The notes under the pieces are model-generated. The model did no database searches, was not told the DNA's origin, and saw only the letters and a list, made by a program, of their open reading frames with translations. A stretch of 64,000 bases of DNA from Apium graveolens (taxonomy: Eukaryota > Streptophyta > Magnoliopsida > Apiales > Apiaceae), in the NCBI RefSeq assembly GCF_009905375.1, contig NC_133650.1:302967203-303031202 (forward strand), in the 5' to 3' direction. A program made the position numbers and the translations under genes. Every line of letters starts with the position of its first letter. The stretch's first letter is position 1. Of the stretch, positions 20,590-32,229 are shown piece after piece.

Positions 20590-21820
20590 ATTCATGTCAA
20601 AAGGCAAAACAAAGAAAATCTTCATTCAAGAGCAAAACTGATTACTCAGTTCTTGAGCCTTATCACCTACTCCATATTGATCCATTTGGTCCAGTCAATG
20701 TCATGTCTATTGCAAAGAAGAAATATGCTATGGTTATAGTGGATGAGTTCACAAGGTACACTTGGGTGTATTTTTTGCACAAGAAGAATGAGACTGCATC
20801 TACTCTAACTAATCATGTCAAAAAGATGGATAAATTGGTCAAAGATTCTGTCAAAATTATAAGAAGTGATATTGGCACTGAGTTCAAGAATTCAATCATG
20901 GAAGAGTTCTGCAAAGAGCATGGAATTAAGCAGGAATTTTCTGTAACTGGAACTCCACAGCAAAATGGAGTTGTAGAAAGAAAGAACATGACTCTCATTG
21001 AAGCTGCAAGAACTATGTTTGATGAGGCAAAGCTGCCAACCTACTTTTGGGCTGAAGTTGTGCAGACTGCCTATTTTACACAGAATGCTACACTCATCAA
21101 CAACATGGAAAAACACCATATGAGATGGTGAAGAAAAAGAGGCCAAATCTGAAATACTTTCATGTATTTGGATACAAGTGTTTTGTTCTTAAGACTCATC
21201 CTGAACAGCTGTCAAAATTTGATCTAAAAGCTGATGAAGGAATTTTTGTTGGATATCCACTTTCCACAAAAGCCTTCAGAGTCTACAATTTAAGAACAAG
21301 GGTTGTCATGGAATCTATCAATGTATCTTTTGATGATAAAAAAATTACTGGACTTGAAGATTTTAATGATCATGATCAGCTGAGATTTGAAAATGAAGAT
21401 TTAAATTCTGATTCTGTAAATTCTGGTGACTTAAATCCTGATCCTGTAAGTTCTGACGGGTTAAGTTCTGATGTCATTGAAACTGTGGTAACTACCCCAA
21501 GGGAAAATGCACCTGTTCAGGGGGAGCAAGCTACAGATCCTACCACACCTCAAGACTCTCAAGAAGCATCAAAACCTGTCACTGGCTCTTCAAGTTCAGA
21601 TTCATCAAGTTCTGATGAGCCAAATTCTGATAATTCTGGAAACTCTGATTCTTCAAATCCTGAAGGATCCAATTTAAATTCTGAAGTCTCAGAGAGCATA
21701 ACTACAGGGGGAGCATCAGAAAATGCTGATGGAGAAACATGGATCATGGGGGAGGATCCAGTTCTAGAAATCAACTTCCATCTGCAAGGAAGTGGACCAA
21801 ACCACATACACCTGACTTAA
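20590..21820 (+). pseudogene. Copia-1 integrase
   Basis: The catalytic core reads VIVDEFTRYTW (first Asp, near 20738), RSDIGTEF (second Asp, near 20868) and TPQQNGVVERKN (Glu, near 20980), giving the D,D-35-E triad of rve integrases. A one-base shift near 21105 joins the frame of 21125-21820, which carries the C-terminal GYKCFVLKTHPEQLSKFD and FVGYPLSTKAFRVYN segments, then a long Ser/Asp/Pro-rich linker. Integrase inserts the cDNA into the nuclear genome. The triad survives but the frame does not. Confidence 0.88.
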
Positions 21821-22834
21821 TAATTGGAGATCCTGAAGCAGGTGTCAGAACTAGAACTGCAACATCAAATGAATGTCTCTATCATTCTTTTCTATCTCAG
21901 ACTGAACCAAAAAAATTGGAATAAGCTCTTCAAGATGCTGATTGGGTGCAAGCAATGCAGGAAGAGTTAAATGAATTTGAAAGAAATAAAGTCTGGACCC
22001 TAGTACCAAGACCAAAGAACAGATCAATTATGGGCACAAAATGGGTGTTCAGAAACAAAACTGACAGTGATGGCATAATTACAAGAAACAAAGCAAGGCT
22101 GGTTGCTAAAATTTACTCTCAACAGGAGGGTATTGATTATGATGAAATATTTGCACCAGTTGCTAGATTGGAAGCCATAAGAATCTTTTTGGCTTATGCT
22201 GCTCACAAAAAGTTTAAAGTCTTTCAAATGGATGTGAAAAGTGTTTTTCTCAATATATGTTGAACAACCTCCAGGATTTATAGATCCAAAATTTCCAAAT
22301 CATGTCTACAGATTAGACAAAGTACTTAATGGCCTTAAGCAGGCTCCAAGAGCATGGTATGAGACTTTAGCTCAATTTCTTCTGGAAAGTGGATTTAACA
22401 GAGGCACAATTGATAAAACTTTGTTCTACCTCAACCATGGAAAGGACTTACTTTTGGGACAGATATATGTTGATGATATCATATTTGGTTCTACAAATGC
22501 CAAACTCTATGAAAGGTTTGCAAAGCTAATACAGTCAAGATATCAAATGAGTATGATGGGAGAACTTAGCTATTTTCTGGGACTTCAAGTCAAGCAAAAT
22601 GAAGAAGGTACTTTCATAAATCAATCCAAGTACACCAGAAATTTACTGAAGAAATTTGGAATGCAAGAGTGTTCAACTGCATCCACTCTCATGGCCACTG
22701 CAACCAAGTTAGATAAAGATACTGGTTCATCAGTAGATATTACTAACTACAGAGGTATGATTGGCTCTTTAGTCTATTTAACTGCAAGTAGACCAGATAT
22801 CATGTATGCTACCTGTCTTTATGCAAGATTTTAG
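21821..22834 (+). pseudogene. Copia-1 reverse transcriptase
   Basis: The RVT_2 domain starts with a short TPDLIIGDPEAGVRTRT linker read in the 21739-21924 frame, then 21946-22263 ([26 protein letters not shown]) and 22241-22834 ([26 protein letters not shown]). YVDDIIF near 22465 holds the catalytic Asp pair. At about 22248-22262 the conserved AFLNGELEEE-like part is lost, with a frame change. A TAG follows SLYARF at 22834. Role: synthesis of cDNA from the element RNA. Confidence 0.88.
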
Positions 22835-22837
22835 GCT

Positions 22838-23455
22838 GATCCAATAGAACCTCATTTAATAGCTGTGAAAAGAATTTTCAAGTACCTCAAGGGTACAGCT
22901 GATCTAGGATTGTGGTATCCTAGAGAATCAGATTTTAAGCTAATAGGTTACTCAGATGCAGATTTTGCACGATGCAAAATAGACAGGAAAAATACTAGTG
23001 GAAGCTGCCAATTTCTTGGAGGCAGATTGGTTTCTTGGTTTAGCAAGAAACAGAAATCAATTTCTACATCAACTGCAGAAGCAGAATATATTGCTGCAGG
23101 AAGCTGTTGTGCACAGATTCTTTAGATGAAGAATCAGTTACTGGACTATGGGTTAGAATTTTCTAAAATACCTATTTACTGTGATAATCAAAGTGTTATT
23201 GCTATGACAGGTAATCCAGTTCAATACTCAATGACAAAGTACATCCACATTAGGTACCATTTCATAAGGGAACATGTGATGGAAGGTACAGTGGAATTAC
23301 ATTTTGTTCAAATAGATCAACAACTAGCATATATTTTCACAAAACCACTATGTGAAGCTACATTTACAAGACTGGTAAATGAACTTGGAATGGTTTCAGG
23401 TTCTTTCTCAAAATCTGCTTGGTTTTTGTTCTCATGCATCAGACTTTATGATTAG
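22838..23455 (+). pseudogene. Copia-1 RNase H
   Basis: The frame opens with KRIFKYLKGTADLGLWY and shows the copia RNase H residues: Asp in YSDADFA, Glu in STSTAEAEYIAA, and Asp in IYCDNQS. A TAG at 23123-23125 (position of a conserved Trp) splits it. The last part reaches IFTKPLCEATFTRLVNELGM and ends at TAG 23453-23455. It degrades the RNA strand during reverse transcription. Confidence 0.86.
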
Positions 23456-24021
23456 TGTTTATAGATTGTCTTATCTTTATGTAATCTGTGCTTAAATTGT
23501 AATACATTAAATGCAGATTGTTATATGATGTGGATCAATATACTCTGATAGTGATTTGAATGTTATGTGACTATTCAATCCAATGAGGATTACTGTGCTA
23601 AATGTTGACCTAGTAGTATTTAACATACTAGAAATCCCATGTTTGAATTAGTTGTTTATGTGGAAATTCATTAACACAAGCAAATTCTGATTTTGAGCCT
23701 AGTCAAATTTACTTTTTATATCTTATTACTAAGTCACAAAGTAGATTCTTGCTTTTCATCTGTCAAATTCTGATGTCAGTAAATCTTAAGGATGAACCAC
23801 ATGCTTGATAAGCCTCACTTGTCTGAAGAAAAGAAAAGAATAGAAAATTGAAGTCAGGTACTCCTTTAAGATCTAGAGTAAATATGTGGAAGGGAAGACC
23901 CAAGTGCATTGCTGGTATTAAGTTATATGCATTAGAAAAGCAAATAAATTTTTCTTGGCGACTTTTCACATTCTCTGATTACTGGAAAAATACTCTGATA
24001 ATAGCATAAATTCTGATAGCA
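23456..24021. other. Copia-1 spacer after pol
   Basis: Non-coding as far as visible, rich in TTCTGAT words that recur through the element. No ORF or promoter motif stands out here. Confidence 0.5.
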
Positions 24022-24029
24022 GTTGTGAC

Positions 24030-24812
24030 TAGAGATGCACAAAAAGCCCGGGGCCGAAAATCTGGCCCGACCCGATCCGGTCAAAACCCGGTCAAGCCCG
24101 GCCCGGTCAAAGCCCGGCCCGATCCCGGCCCGGGCTTCGGGCTTTGACGGGCCCTATATTTTTAGGCAAAGCCCGGCCCGGTTAAAAGCCTGGGCTTCGG
24201 CTCGGCCCGGCCCGATTAAAAGCCCGAAAAAGCCCGATTATAATTTGATTATTCTAATATATTTTCTTATATATTTATAAATTCACATTTACTATAAATA
24301 TAAATAATACTTTAAACACATATATATTTATATATTTGTGATTAATAATATTATGTATATACTTCGTTGCATAAATAATGAAAGAAGATATAATAAGTAC
24401 ACTATATATATTTGGATATCATTGTTATCATAACAATGATAAAATATATTATTATATAAACATGTTTATTTTTTGGAGAACTTAAATGTTTTCAACGAAG
24501 TAATATTTTCATAAAATATTCCATGTAAACTAATATATTTTTACGATGATCTAGTTGCTAACATATGTATTCTTCGGAATCTCTAATAATACTCGATCCG
24601 ATTTAAATTAGAAAAAAGCCCGGCCCGATCCGATCCGGCCCGAAAAAAAGCCCGGTTAGGCCCGCCTCGAGGGCCCAAACGGGCTCTGATATTTTCGGAA
24701 AGCCCGGCCCGGCCTGGTCAAAGTCAAGGCCCAAAAAGCCCGGCCCGGTCAAAGCTCAGGCTTTTTAAGGCCCGATCAAAACCCGGCCCGGTGGGCCTTT
24801 TATGCATCTCTA
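24030..24812. mobile_element. hAT-type MITE with CCCGGCCCG-rich arms, TSD GTTGTGAC
   Basis: A 783 bp insert starts TAGAGATGCA and ends TGCATCTCTA, a perfect 10 bp inverted repeat, with the perfect 8 bp TSD GTTGTGAC on both sides (24022-24029 and 24813-24820). Both arms (about 24040-24235 and 24610-24795) are made of repeated AGCCCGGCCCGA-type words in both orientations; the middle is very AT-rich. Open frames in the arms are by-products of the repeats. It inserted in Copia-1 after that element had landed. Confidence 0.93.
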
Positions 24813-24820
24813 GTTGTGAC

Positions 24821-25724
24821 TCACTTACACTGAGAAGACACTGTAAAAAGGAATTTTAAAAGATGCATAAAATGAGCACAAACAGTTGAGGTGGACTTTT
24901 GCATAAACTCAATCTATAGTAGACTTCATTATTACTGACAGATTTTAAGCACTTTTCTTAGTTATGCCTTATTTCTAAGATGTACTGAAGTTTATCAGAC
25001 TTTAATCTTTATCTGATATTCTGCTAATGCACACACTATCACTCCATATGAATGATGAAAATTACTGTGGTGATTAAGTTATTTTAGATAAACAGTTAAG
25101 TGTCATATGCATAAATTCTGAGGACAAGTTATGATGATTAAACTCTGAAGAAACAAGTCAGTATTTGTATGAAGAATCACAGTAACAAACATTCACTTTT
25201 TGAGTACAGAAGCCATGTTCTAATGACCGTTAAATTCTGATTTTAGTCAAGTTCTGATGCAAATCCTAATGGAAACTATGATGCTTACATGACATTATTT
25301 ATTTACTTGACTTATTTGTGGTAAATACTGAAACGGTCATATTTTATCAGAATATAATTAGGTGAGATAAAAATAGTCATAATCATTTGGTTAAGTGGGA
25401 AACATGTTTATCTTGAAAAACTGCATGTGCAAATTAATTACTGCTTAGTTCTCGTGCCCACTAACTCCTGCTTTAACTTTTTACTGATTGTTCAAAAGTT
25501 GTCAGGTGTAAATTTTTTGCCATGCTTCAAAAATATAGTTGTTATCACATGGGCTGTATAAATAAGAGAGTTAAAAGATTTTCTAATCTTTTACCTACTT
25601 TTCTTATTCTCCCATCTCTCTTATTTTCTCTCACCCACTAATATTCTCTTAAGCTATTTTTCATACATGCATTTTATCAAACACCTTGCAAACACTCTTT
25701 TTCTCATTTGGTTTTTTCAAAGAA
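24821..25724. other. Copia-1 spacer and leader of the additional ORF
   Basis: No coding sequence is visible. Toward the right end a TATA-like box (25557-25564) is followed by a CT-rich tract (about 25585-25660), described separately. Confidence 0.6.
25557..25564 (+). promoter_or_regulatory. Possible internal promoter of the Copia-1 additional ORF
   Basis: TATAAATA lies about 160 bases before ATG 25725. Between them is a strongly CT-rich tract, as in leaders of plant Pol II transcripts. A T-rich tract ending CAAAG stands just before the ATG and could serve as a splice acceptor instead. Function is inferred only from arrangement. Confidence 0.4.
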
Positions 25725-26619
25725 ATGGCACCCAAAGACATCATTTTCAGTGGAGCTAAGTTTGTTCCTAACAACTAATCAACTATTATCTCTAAGGATG
25801 AAGCTCCATCAGAACTTCACTTCATCCAAGACTTTTTGTCTCGAAGTGAAATAGGCTATGTTTTGACCCAACCTGAAGCTATCTCAGGGACTCAAGTGCT
25901 GGAGTTCTGAAAGTCAGGAGTTTATGATGATGGTGGTGCAAATGGGTCCCCAAGTATCATATTCACAACATGGGAGGATGCTCATGTGGTGACTTTGGCC
26001 ACAGTTCGACAAACACCCCATCTGCCAGAAAACTGCACTTATTCAACAGTTGAGGAGCCAGCTCTTCAACAGCTAATGGCCAATCTGGGCTATGAGAAGA
26101 CCTTGGCAAAGCTTGGACAGTTGAAGAGACCCCACATAAGGAGGGAATGGAGTTTCTTCTTTGACTGCATCACAAGAACCTTTGCAAACAAGTGTTCAAA
26201 CTTTGATGCAATTTCTATCTTAAGTCAGCATATTGGGTATGCTCTGATTACTCAATCTCATTTTGATTATGCTACTACTGTACTAGGATTCATAGGGGAT
26301 ATGATGACAGAAGATAGAAATACTGTATATTTTGCTAGATTCTGTCAACTTATTTACATCTTTTGTAACTCTGATGCACCCCAAGTAGCAAGTGAGTTAA
26401 TTTTACCATTTAAACTTGCTAAGAGAGCATTTACTGACTTATTATCTGCTGATAATAAGAAGACTGTTTTGAGACCTCTCCAAATTCATACATCAGTCAA
26501 ACATTTTTTAGTAAACTCTGACCCAACCACATACACTACTAAATATCCTGATGTACAACCAACCCAACCTCCATCAGCACCTCCAACCACTACACAACCA
26601 ACCACCTCCCAACCACAAC
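25725..26619 (+). pseudogene. Copia-1 additional (env-like position) ORF, N-terminal part
   Basis: An ATG at 25725 opens a frame beginning MAPKDIIFSGAKFVPNN. It is interrupted by TAA after 18 codons and by a TGA near 25907, then is open (25986-26624) up to the Copia-2 insertion. The N-terminal ~240 residues look like a folded globular part (LGYEKTLAKLGQLKRPHIRREW and on), followed by a Pro/Thr/Gln-rich linker. The position between pol and 3' LTR is where Sireviruses carry a so-called envelope-like ORF. I see no signal peptide or clear membrane segment in the readable part, so an envelope role is not supported. The frame resumes at 34098 after Copia-2. Confidence 0.75.
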
Positions 26620-27931
26620 TGTAAGTCATATGTCATAGACCTATTTGTATATTCGAGGATTCAACTCAACTCAAATAAGAATGTAATAAGTAAATAGTGT
26701 ATCGACCGTCAGAGAGATCTCGCAAAGTAATATCTGTCAAAGGATTCAGAAACAAGGTTCATCTACAGACTTGAGGAGGTAATTCACTGGAAGAAGCTCA
26801 AGAAGTTGATCATGCCTCAGTGATATAAATCAAGATCGTGGATTTAATCAAGTGATAGAGATCTCGTCAGAGTATCATTAATTACAAGGATTTAGTCTGA
26901 AGAAAATCAAGAGTATCAAGGTCAAGACTTGAAGAAACGTCACGGAAGTTAGTCACTCATGAACCAGACAGTACATCGAGTGTCAACATTGAAGTGGTGG
27001 AATTGATTCATACTTGACAGTAATTTTCAGAAGATTTTCAGAAGAATGGTTGCTGCTCAAGATTAGTATTAATTCTCTATTAATTAATTAAGACATATAA
27101 TTTAATTAAGAAAATAAATTATATCTGCAAAGATTAATTTATTGATTAATTGAATTAATTGATTAATTAATTCTGAATTAATATTAATGATTTTCAGAAT
27201 TTTAATTGGATTAAAATCTGCATTAAATCAGCAAGACTATTGAAAATAAACTAGCATGACAATCATGATTGTCATACCGATTGTCATGCTAGGCCATTTT
27301 CAATAGTCTCACCGAAAGTTACACTAGGAAGGAGATTGTCATGCTAGTTCATTCTGATTGTCATGCTAGTTCATTCAGATTGTGTTGCTAGTTCAATCCA
27401 TTGTCCTACCGATTGTCTTGCTGAGCTCAGGATTGTCTTGCCAGTTCAATTCTATTCTGTTGATTAAAAAGAAGCAGACAAGCAGCAGTTAAACATCATC
27501 CATCCAATACACAAGTCAAAAAAAAACAAGAACACAGCAGCCGCAGCAAATATTTCATTTTTCATCTGCTTATTTCAAAGATCAATTTCTAGATTGCAAA
27601 GTTAAATCCAATCAACTAGAAATCTTTATCTTGTTCTTGTGTAACAATCTAGCGGATCAAAATCCCTAGAACTTAATTTCAAATCGCGTTTAGCATTTGA
27701 TCTTTTAATTACAAAAATAGAAAAAGTTCATGTCAAATTTATTCTAGATTTGTCATAATTGATTTGAGATTAATACCTTGTAATCGATACAGTTGTTGTA
27801 ACACCTTTCAAGTTTAATAATATTTTTATTTAACTTGAATTTTGTTTCACATTTTTTATTCCGCATTTAATTCGATTATTCGGTACTGTTTGTATTCAAC
27901 CCCCCTTCTACAAACAAATTGGGACCTAACA
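26620..27931 (+). repeat. Copia-2 5' LTR
   Basis: 1312 bp, TGTAAGTCAT to GGGACCTAACA. It contains a 30 bp-arm hairpin (27235-27308), then about five GATTGTCATGCTAG-type repeats up to about 27440, and ends in the CAACCCCCCTTCTACAAAC tract shared in style with the other copia LTRs. Confidence 0.95.
27235..27308 (+). repeat. Long hairpin in Copia-2 LTR (and 3' LTR copy)
   Basis: The arms 27235-27264 and 27279-27308 are reverse complements over 30 bases with three mismatches, built on GACTATTGAAAAT and CTAGCATGACAATC; the loop is 14 bases. The 3' LTR carries the same structure at about 33401-33474, and a substitution in the loop there leaves the arms unchanged. Confidence 0.85.
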
Positions 27932-27933
27932 AT

Positions 27934-27944
27934 TGGTATCAGAG
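27934..27944 (+). other. Copia-2 primer-binding site (initiator tRNA-Met)
   Basis: TGGTATCAGAG begins two bases after the LTR end and matches the 3' end of initiator tRNA-Met. Confidence 0.9.
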
Positions 27945-28027
27945 TCTTCTGATTAACGAACAAATCAAGATCCTAGACTTTTGTGATTTTTCAACTCCTT
28001 GAATTTTTATTTATTCAAAAATTCATA

Positions 28028-30258
28028 ATGACTTCACATAAAGTTGGAATCGTTAAAATTCCACAATTTGATAAAGAGAATTATATCATGTGGAAGAAGA
28101 AGATGCTATTATTTTTACAAGTTGCAAATCCCAAATATTCAAACTTGTTAAAGAAGGGTATAAAAACTCCGATGGTTATTGAACCGGAGGTAATAATAGA
28201 TGGTGTGGTGACTACTGAAGCTAGAACCTATCCAAAAGAGCCTGAAGATTTTACTCCTGCTGAGAAGGAAGAAGCCTCCTTGGATGCCAGCCTTCAATTA
28301 ATATTAATTGATTCCCTTAATCCCTTGATGAACAGACATGTGATGAACTGTAAAAATTCCAAACACATGTGGGAAACTATTGAGGTGATTAATGAAGGCA
28401 CAGAGGAAGTTAGGGAGAACAAGTTGGAAATCCTAACCTCTGAATATGAACATTTCAAATCAAATCCAGGAGAAGGAATTACTGAAGTGTTTGAGAGGTA
28501 CAATGCGTTGATCAACAACCTGAACATCAATGGAAAGTATTATTCAATCAGGGAGGTCAACAAAAAGTTCCTTTTAACACTGCCAGCTCATCTTGAACAT
28601 AGAATCACTGCCATTAGAGAAGCTAGAGATCTGAGTGAGATTTCTTTGGACAGGCTCTATGGAGTGTTAAAAACCTATGAGTTGGAGCAGATTCAACAGA
28701 AGGAAGTCTACGGGAAGGATAGAATGGTCAGCACATCTACTGCACTTGTAGCTGAAGGTCAACAACAACAACAATCTCAACAGTTAGAAAGAATGGTACA
28801 GTTTTCCAAGGGTGAGGAAAATGAGTTAGTAGCAGAATATGATCCTCCTACTACAAATCAATCAAGTGATGATTTTTATTCCTTGGAAGAGCTGGAGCAA
28901 TTGGAAGATGAATCAATGGCCCAAATTGTCAAGAGATTCTCCCATGTCAGATTCAGGAGGAATCCCAAGCTTAAGTACAAGTCCAACTACAACAAATTCC
29001 AGAAAGGTGGATCTTCATCCTCCAACACCAGCAGTGGTGGGTACAAAACAGGGATGGTTGATCGAAGCACCATTAGATGCTATAACTGCAATGAGTTGGG
29101 ACACTTTGCCACAGAATGTAGGAAGCCAAAGCAAGTAAGAAAGAACTCTGAAAGGGCTTATCTGGCAAAGGGAAGAAGCTGGGATGATACTGACAGTGAA
29201 GATGAAGATGAAGGAAATCTTGCTCTTATGGCTATTGATGGAAAAGCTTCATCGTCAAGAATAGAGGTAAAACTTTCTGATGCTGAAATGGTTTATCATC
29301 TAAGAGGTAACTTAGATTGTGCACGTCGTGATAATGAACTGTTAAGTTTAAAGATCACAGACCTTGAGAAAGAGGTCAATGAATTAAGACTTGTGCATAT
29401 TAATCAAGACAAATTAAAAGAACAGGTATCTTTTCTAGAGAATAGAGTTGACTGTTATAGAAAACTCGAAACTATTCTCAAAGACAAGATCACCGGTCTT
29501 GAGACTAAGGTTAGAGCCTACTTCAATTCTTGTTCGAAGGCTAAAGAGTTCTACAGTAAGCAAGCTGTTAATCAAACATCTGGAATAGGATATGATTACA
29601 ATGCTGCTATTGGAGAATTAGGCATAAACTCCCCTCCTCATGTATGTGCTAAAGGGAGGGAAGTACCACATGTGCTTAAGGGTGTTGATGAACCCCTCTT
29701 AAAGCATCAATTGCTGAACCATTTGATGCGACCTCTTCTGTTATTCAAGAAGAAATACGTGCTGAGGATCATGCTTATGAGAAGATTGTTTCCAAGTCAA
29801 GTGAGTCGAAAGTTCCAGTCAAAGTTGTGAAAGCAACTGAGACTAACTCAGACACACATGAGTTGGATAACAATAATGCCATGTCTACCATGCATAAATT
29901 ACCTGCTGTTAATCACTCTCATAAAGCATGTGGTGTTGCTAATTGTATGTCTTGTGCTTTTAATATGATGTATGCTTATTTTAATGGTAAGCATGTGTCT
30001 AATGATAAGACTACTCCTCGTCAGCATGTGAATAACAAGAAGCATGATAGGTCTAAGACTGCCAGTCCTTCTAAGGCTAGAAAGGAGACATTTGTGCCTA
30101 AGCTTAAACAGAAATTTGTTAAGGCTGTTTACAAGGTCAAATGTTCAGTCATTGAGAAAGTTGAGACAATTAAAATTAAAAATGTTGTTTTGCCTGACAA
30201 AGGACAGTTCTACAAGTATGCCGGGACCAACCAAGTTTGGGTTCCGAAGAAGGTCTAA
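28028..30258 (+). pseudogene. Copia-2 gag, nearly intact, one frameshift
   Basis: The ATG at 28028 (MTSHKVGIVKIPQFDKENY) is preferred over 27983 because it matches the gag start of related elements and lies at a normal distance from the primer site. The gag domain runs to about residue 230. A Gln-rich stretch follows, then an intact zinc knuckle CYNCNELGHFATEC (CX2CX4HX4C, near 29079) and a coiled-coil-like part. A one-base shift near 29697-29705 changes the frame; the true continuation is the frame of 29827-30258, ending NQVWVPKKV before TAA. With only one shift in about 740 codons, this is the best-kept coding region in the window. The encoded particle protein may still be made up to residue ~560. 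Confidence 0.87.
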
Positions 30259-30287
30259 TCCATTTGTAGTGCAGGGCATTAAACAGG

Positions 30288-30470
30288 TGTAACCGGTAGT
30301 GTGGATTCTTGACAGTGGATCATCAAGACATATGACCGGAGATAGAGCCCTGCTATCAAATGAGGATTGAGAAAGCTGCCCCCCTGGTTACCTTTGGAGA
30401 TAACAGCAAAGGTTTATCTGAGGGATATGGCTGTTTGCAAGCTGGGAATGTTATCATTGTAATTTTGTAT
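30288..30470 (+). pseudogene. Copia-2 protease stub
   Basis: Shortly after gag the frame reads WILDSGSSRHMTGDRALLS, with the catalytic DSG motif of copia proteases intact. A frame change follows, then VTFGDNSKG-like text, GYGCLQAGNVII and loss of similarity near 30470. Everything expected next (integrase, RT, RNase H) is missing, so this marks the left edge of a large internal deletion. Confidence 0.75.
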
Positions 30471-31269
30471 ATTGTGCTAGGTTATTATCAGGAAGCAGTA
30501 TCTAACATATAGCACCAGTGACGAGACTTGAGAATATTACGACATATCAGACACCTGCTGCACATTACACTTGGAATTGTACTCTAGTAAGATGTGTACA
30601 AGTGTACTCCTGGTTGGTAAGTCAAAAGAGGAAGTCAATGCACCACAGTTCATGGACTTTGCAGCTGCAGATCTATTGGACTATGCAATTTCTTCTTCAC
30701 AATCTCACTTCAGGTTGGTATGAACTAGTATACTGCTCAAGCAATCGTCAAGGACATGGTATGGCACTCTAACAGAAGTTATAATTTTATATGAATAAGT
30801 AGAGTCGTCATATTAATAACTATCTTATCACTAAGCACAATCATATTGTTTTATATGTGCAGTGGTATATTGTTTATGCAACATAACAATTAGTATCTAA
30901 AGTACTTGACAAGTATCGGTCAATGATATGTTGTTAACATTATGTTGCAGATATTTGTAAGCTTTTGATATGAATGAGAACTACTTAGACTTTACCCTAA
31001 GTGATCAATGTTTTATCAAAAACTCATTCATATTGAAAAACAAAATCAAACTTCTTTCTACATTAGTGATTTCTTATTTCATGTAAAATCTTTTGAAATC
31101 ACTATTGTAAATTATTTTCACTCTATTACCATATGTTCTGTGTTACAGGTTCATTCTCCAATGACTTTCTTTCATTAACAGTCATGAGGTTGAAAACCCA
31201 CAACGTCTATCCCAGACTGTAAAGACAAACACAAAAACAGAACCAACCAACACTCTTTTACCACTAAAA
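30471..31269. other. Copia-2 non-coding interior
   Basis: About 800 bases with no recognisable domain. The right part contains AT-rich sequence resembling spacer downstream of pol. Confidence 0.5.
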
Positions 31270-31809
31270 GTAGTATGAATGAGCGTGAGGGAGATAGTGC
31301 CTAGTGCACCACATAAGGAAGGTTCTGTAGTCAACCCAGTAGCTCTGTCTCCTACATAGATGAGTAGTATTTAAACCGAGACAACTGCTAGCCCCCATAC
31401 ATCTTCTCAAAAAGATGTAATGGCTGAAAAGGCACAAAAACAGTTACTAGATTCATTCTCTCAACAGGGTGAGTCTATTGAATTTTGCCTGTCGGCCAAG
31501 GTATCCGATGTAGTGTCACCACTTCAAACATAAACAATTCTTGATGCACAAGAAGAGGTTACACACACAAAGGATGAGTTGACGGAAACAAGAGTTTCGA
31601 CCATTTTAAGGTCAGATTCGATTGTTCAAGGTTCGTTAATGGACCAATTGCCTTTACAGGTGTTAGGAGAGGATACTGATCCAAAAGCCATATGTCAGTG
31701 GTCAGTGTCTACCTCCCCAGGCTTAAATCCCCTGGATGCATCTGCGGATAGTGGATCTGACATAGGTGCAGATCGGCAACTTGTTGACAATGATTCAGAT
31801 ATTACCTGA
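31270..31809 (+). pseudogene. Copia-2 additional 3' ORF relic
   Basis: One frame from about 31270 to the TGA at 31807-31809 has protein-like composition, interrupted by three stops (TAG near 31358, TAA near 31373, TAA near 31530), all convertible from Gln/Trp-type codons by C-to-T or G-to-A change. The open stretch 31579-31809 reads VSTILRSDSIVQGSLMDQLP and on to a Ser/Asp/Gly-rich end. I do not recognise a domain. Its place between the pol deletion and the 3' LTR matches that of the additional ORF of Copia-1, but the sequences are not obviously alike. Confidence 0.5.
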
Positions 31810-32229
31810 TGAGTCACAAGGAAATGTCTTCACAGACATTAGAAGGGAACCTTGATCTTTATGCTAAATTCGTTGGATCATTGTTTACCTTCCCAGAATT
31901 CAAATCTGGAACCCTAAAAGGGAAACTAGCAACTTGTAAATTATGACTCAGATTCATCTGACGAGTTTAACAAGGATGGGGATTTGCGAACTCCCATTGC
32001 ACCACCTATGACCTCCTTAAGGATGGCTCAGGTGATTTTCCTTGCAGGTACAGCTGGATTATGGAGCTATGAGAGAAGAGTGATACACTTGTGAGAATGA
32101 GTGTAAACACGAGTGGAGAGAAGAGTGAAACTCATGTGAGGTACACTAAACACAATCACACACTCACAGTGAGGAAGAAAGAGAAACTACTTGTTATTTC
32201 TTTTCCAACCAAGTGAAATATGAGAACTC

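Noticed and set aside
24035..24280. Arg/Pro-rich protein gene
   Set aside because: It is a reading of CCCGG repeats in the arm of a hAT MITE with perfect TIR and TSD.
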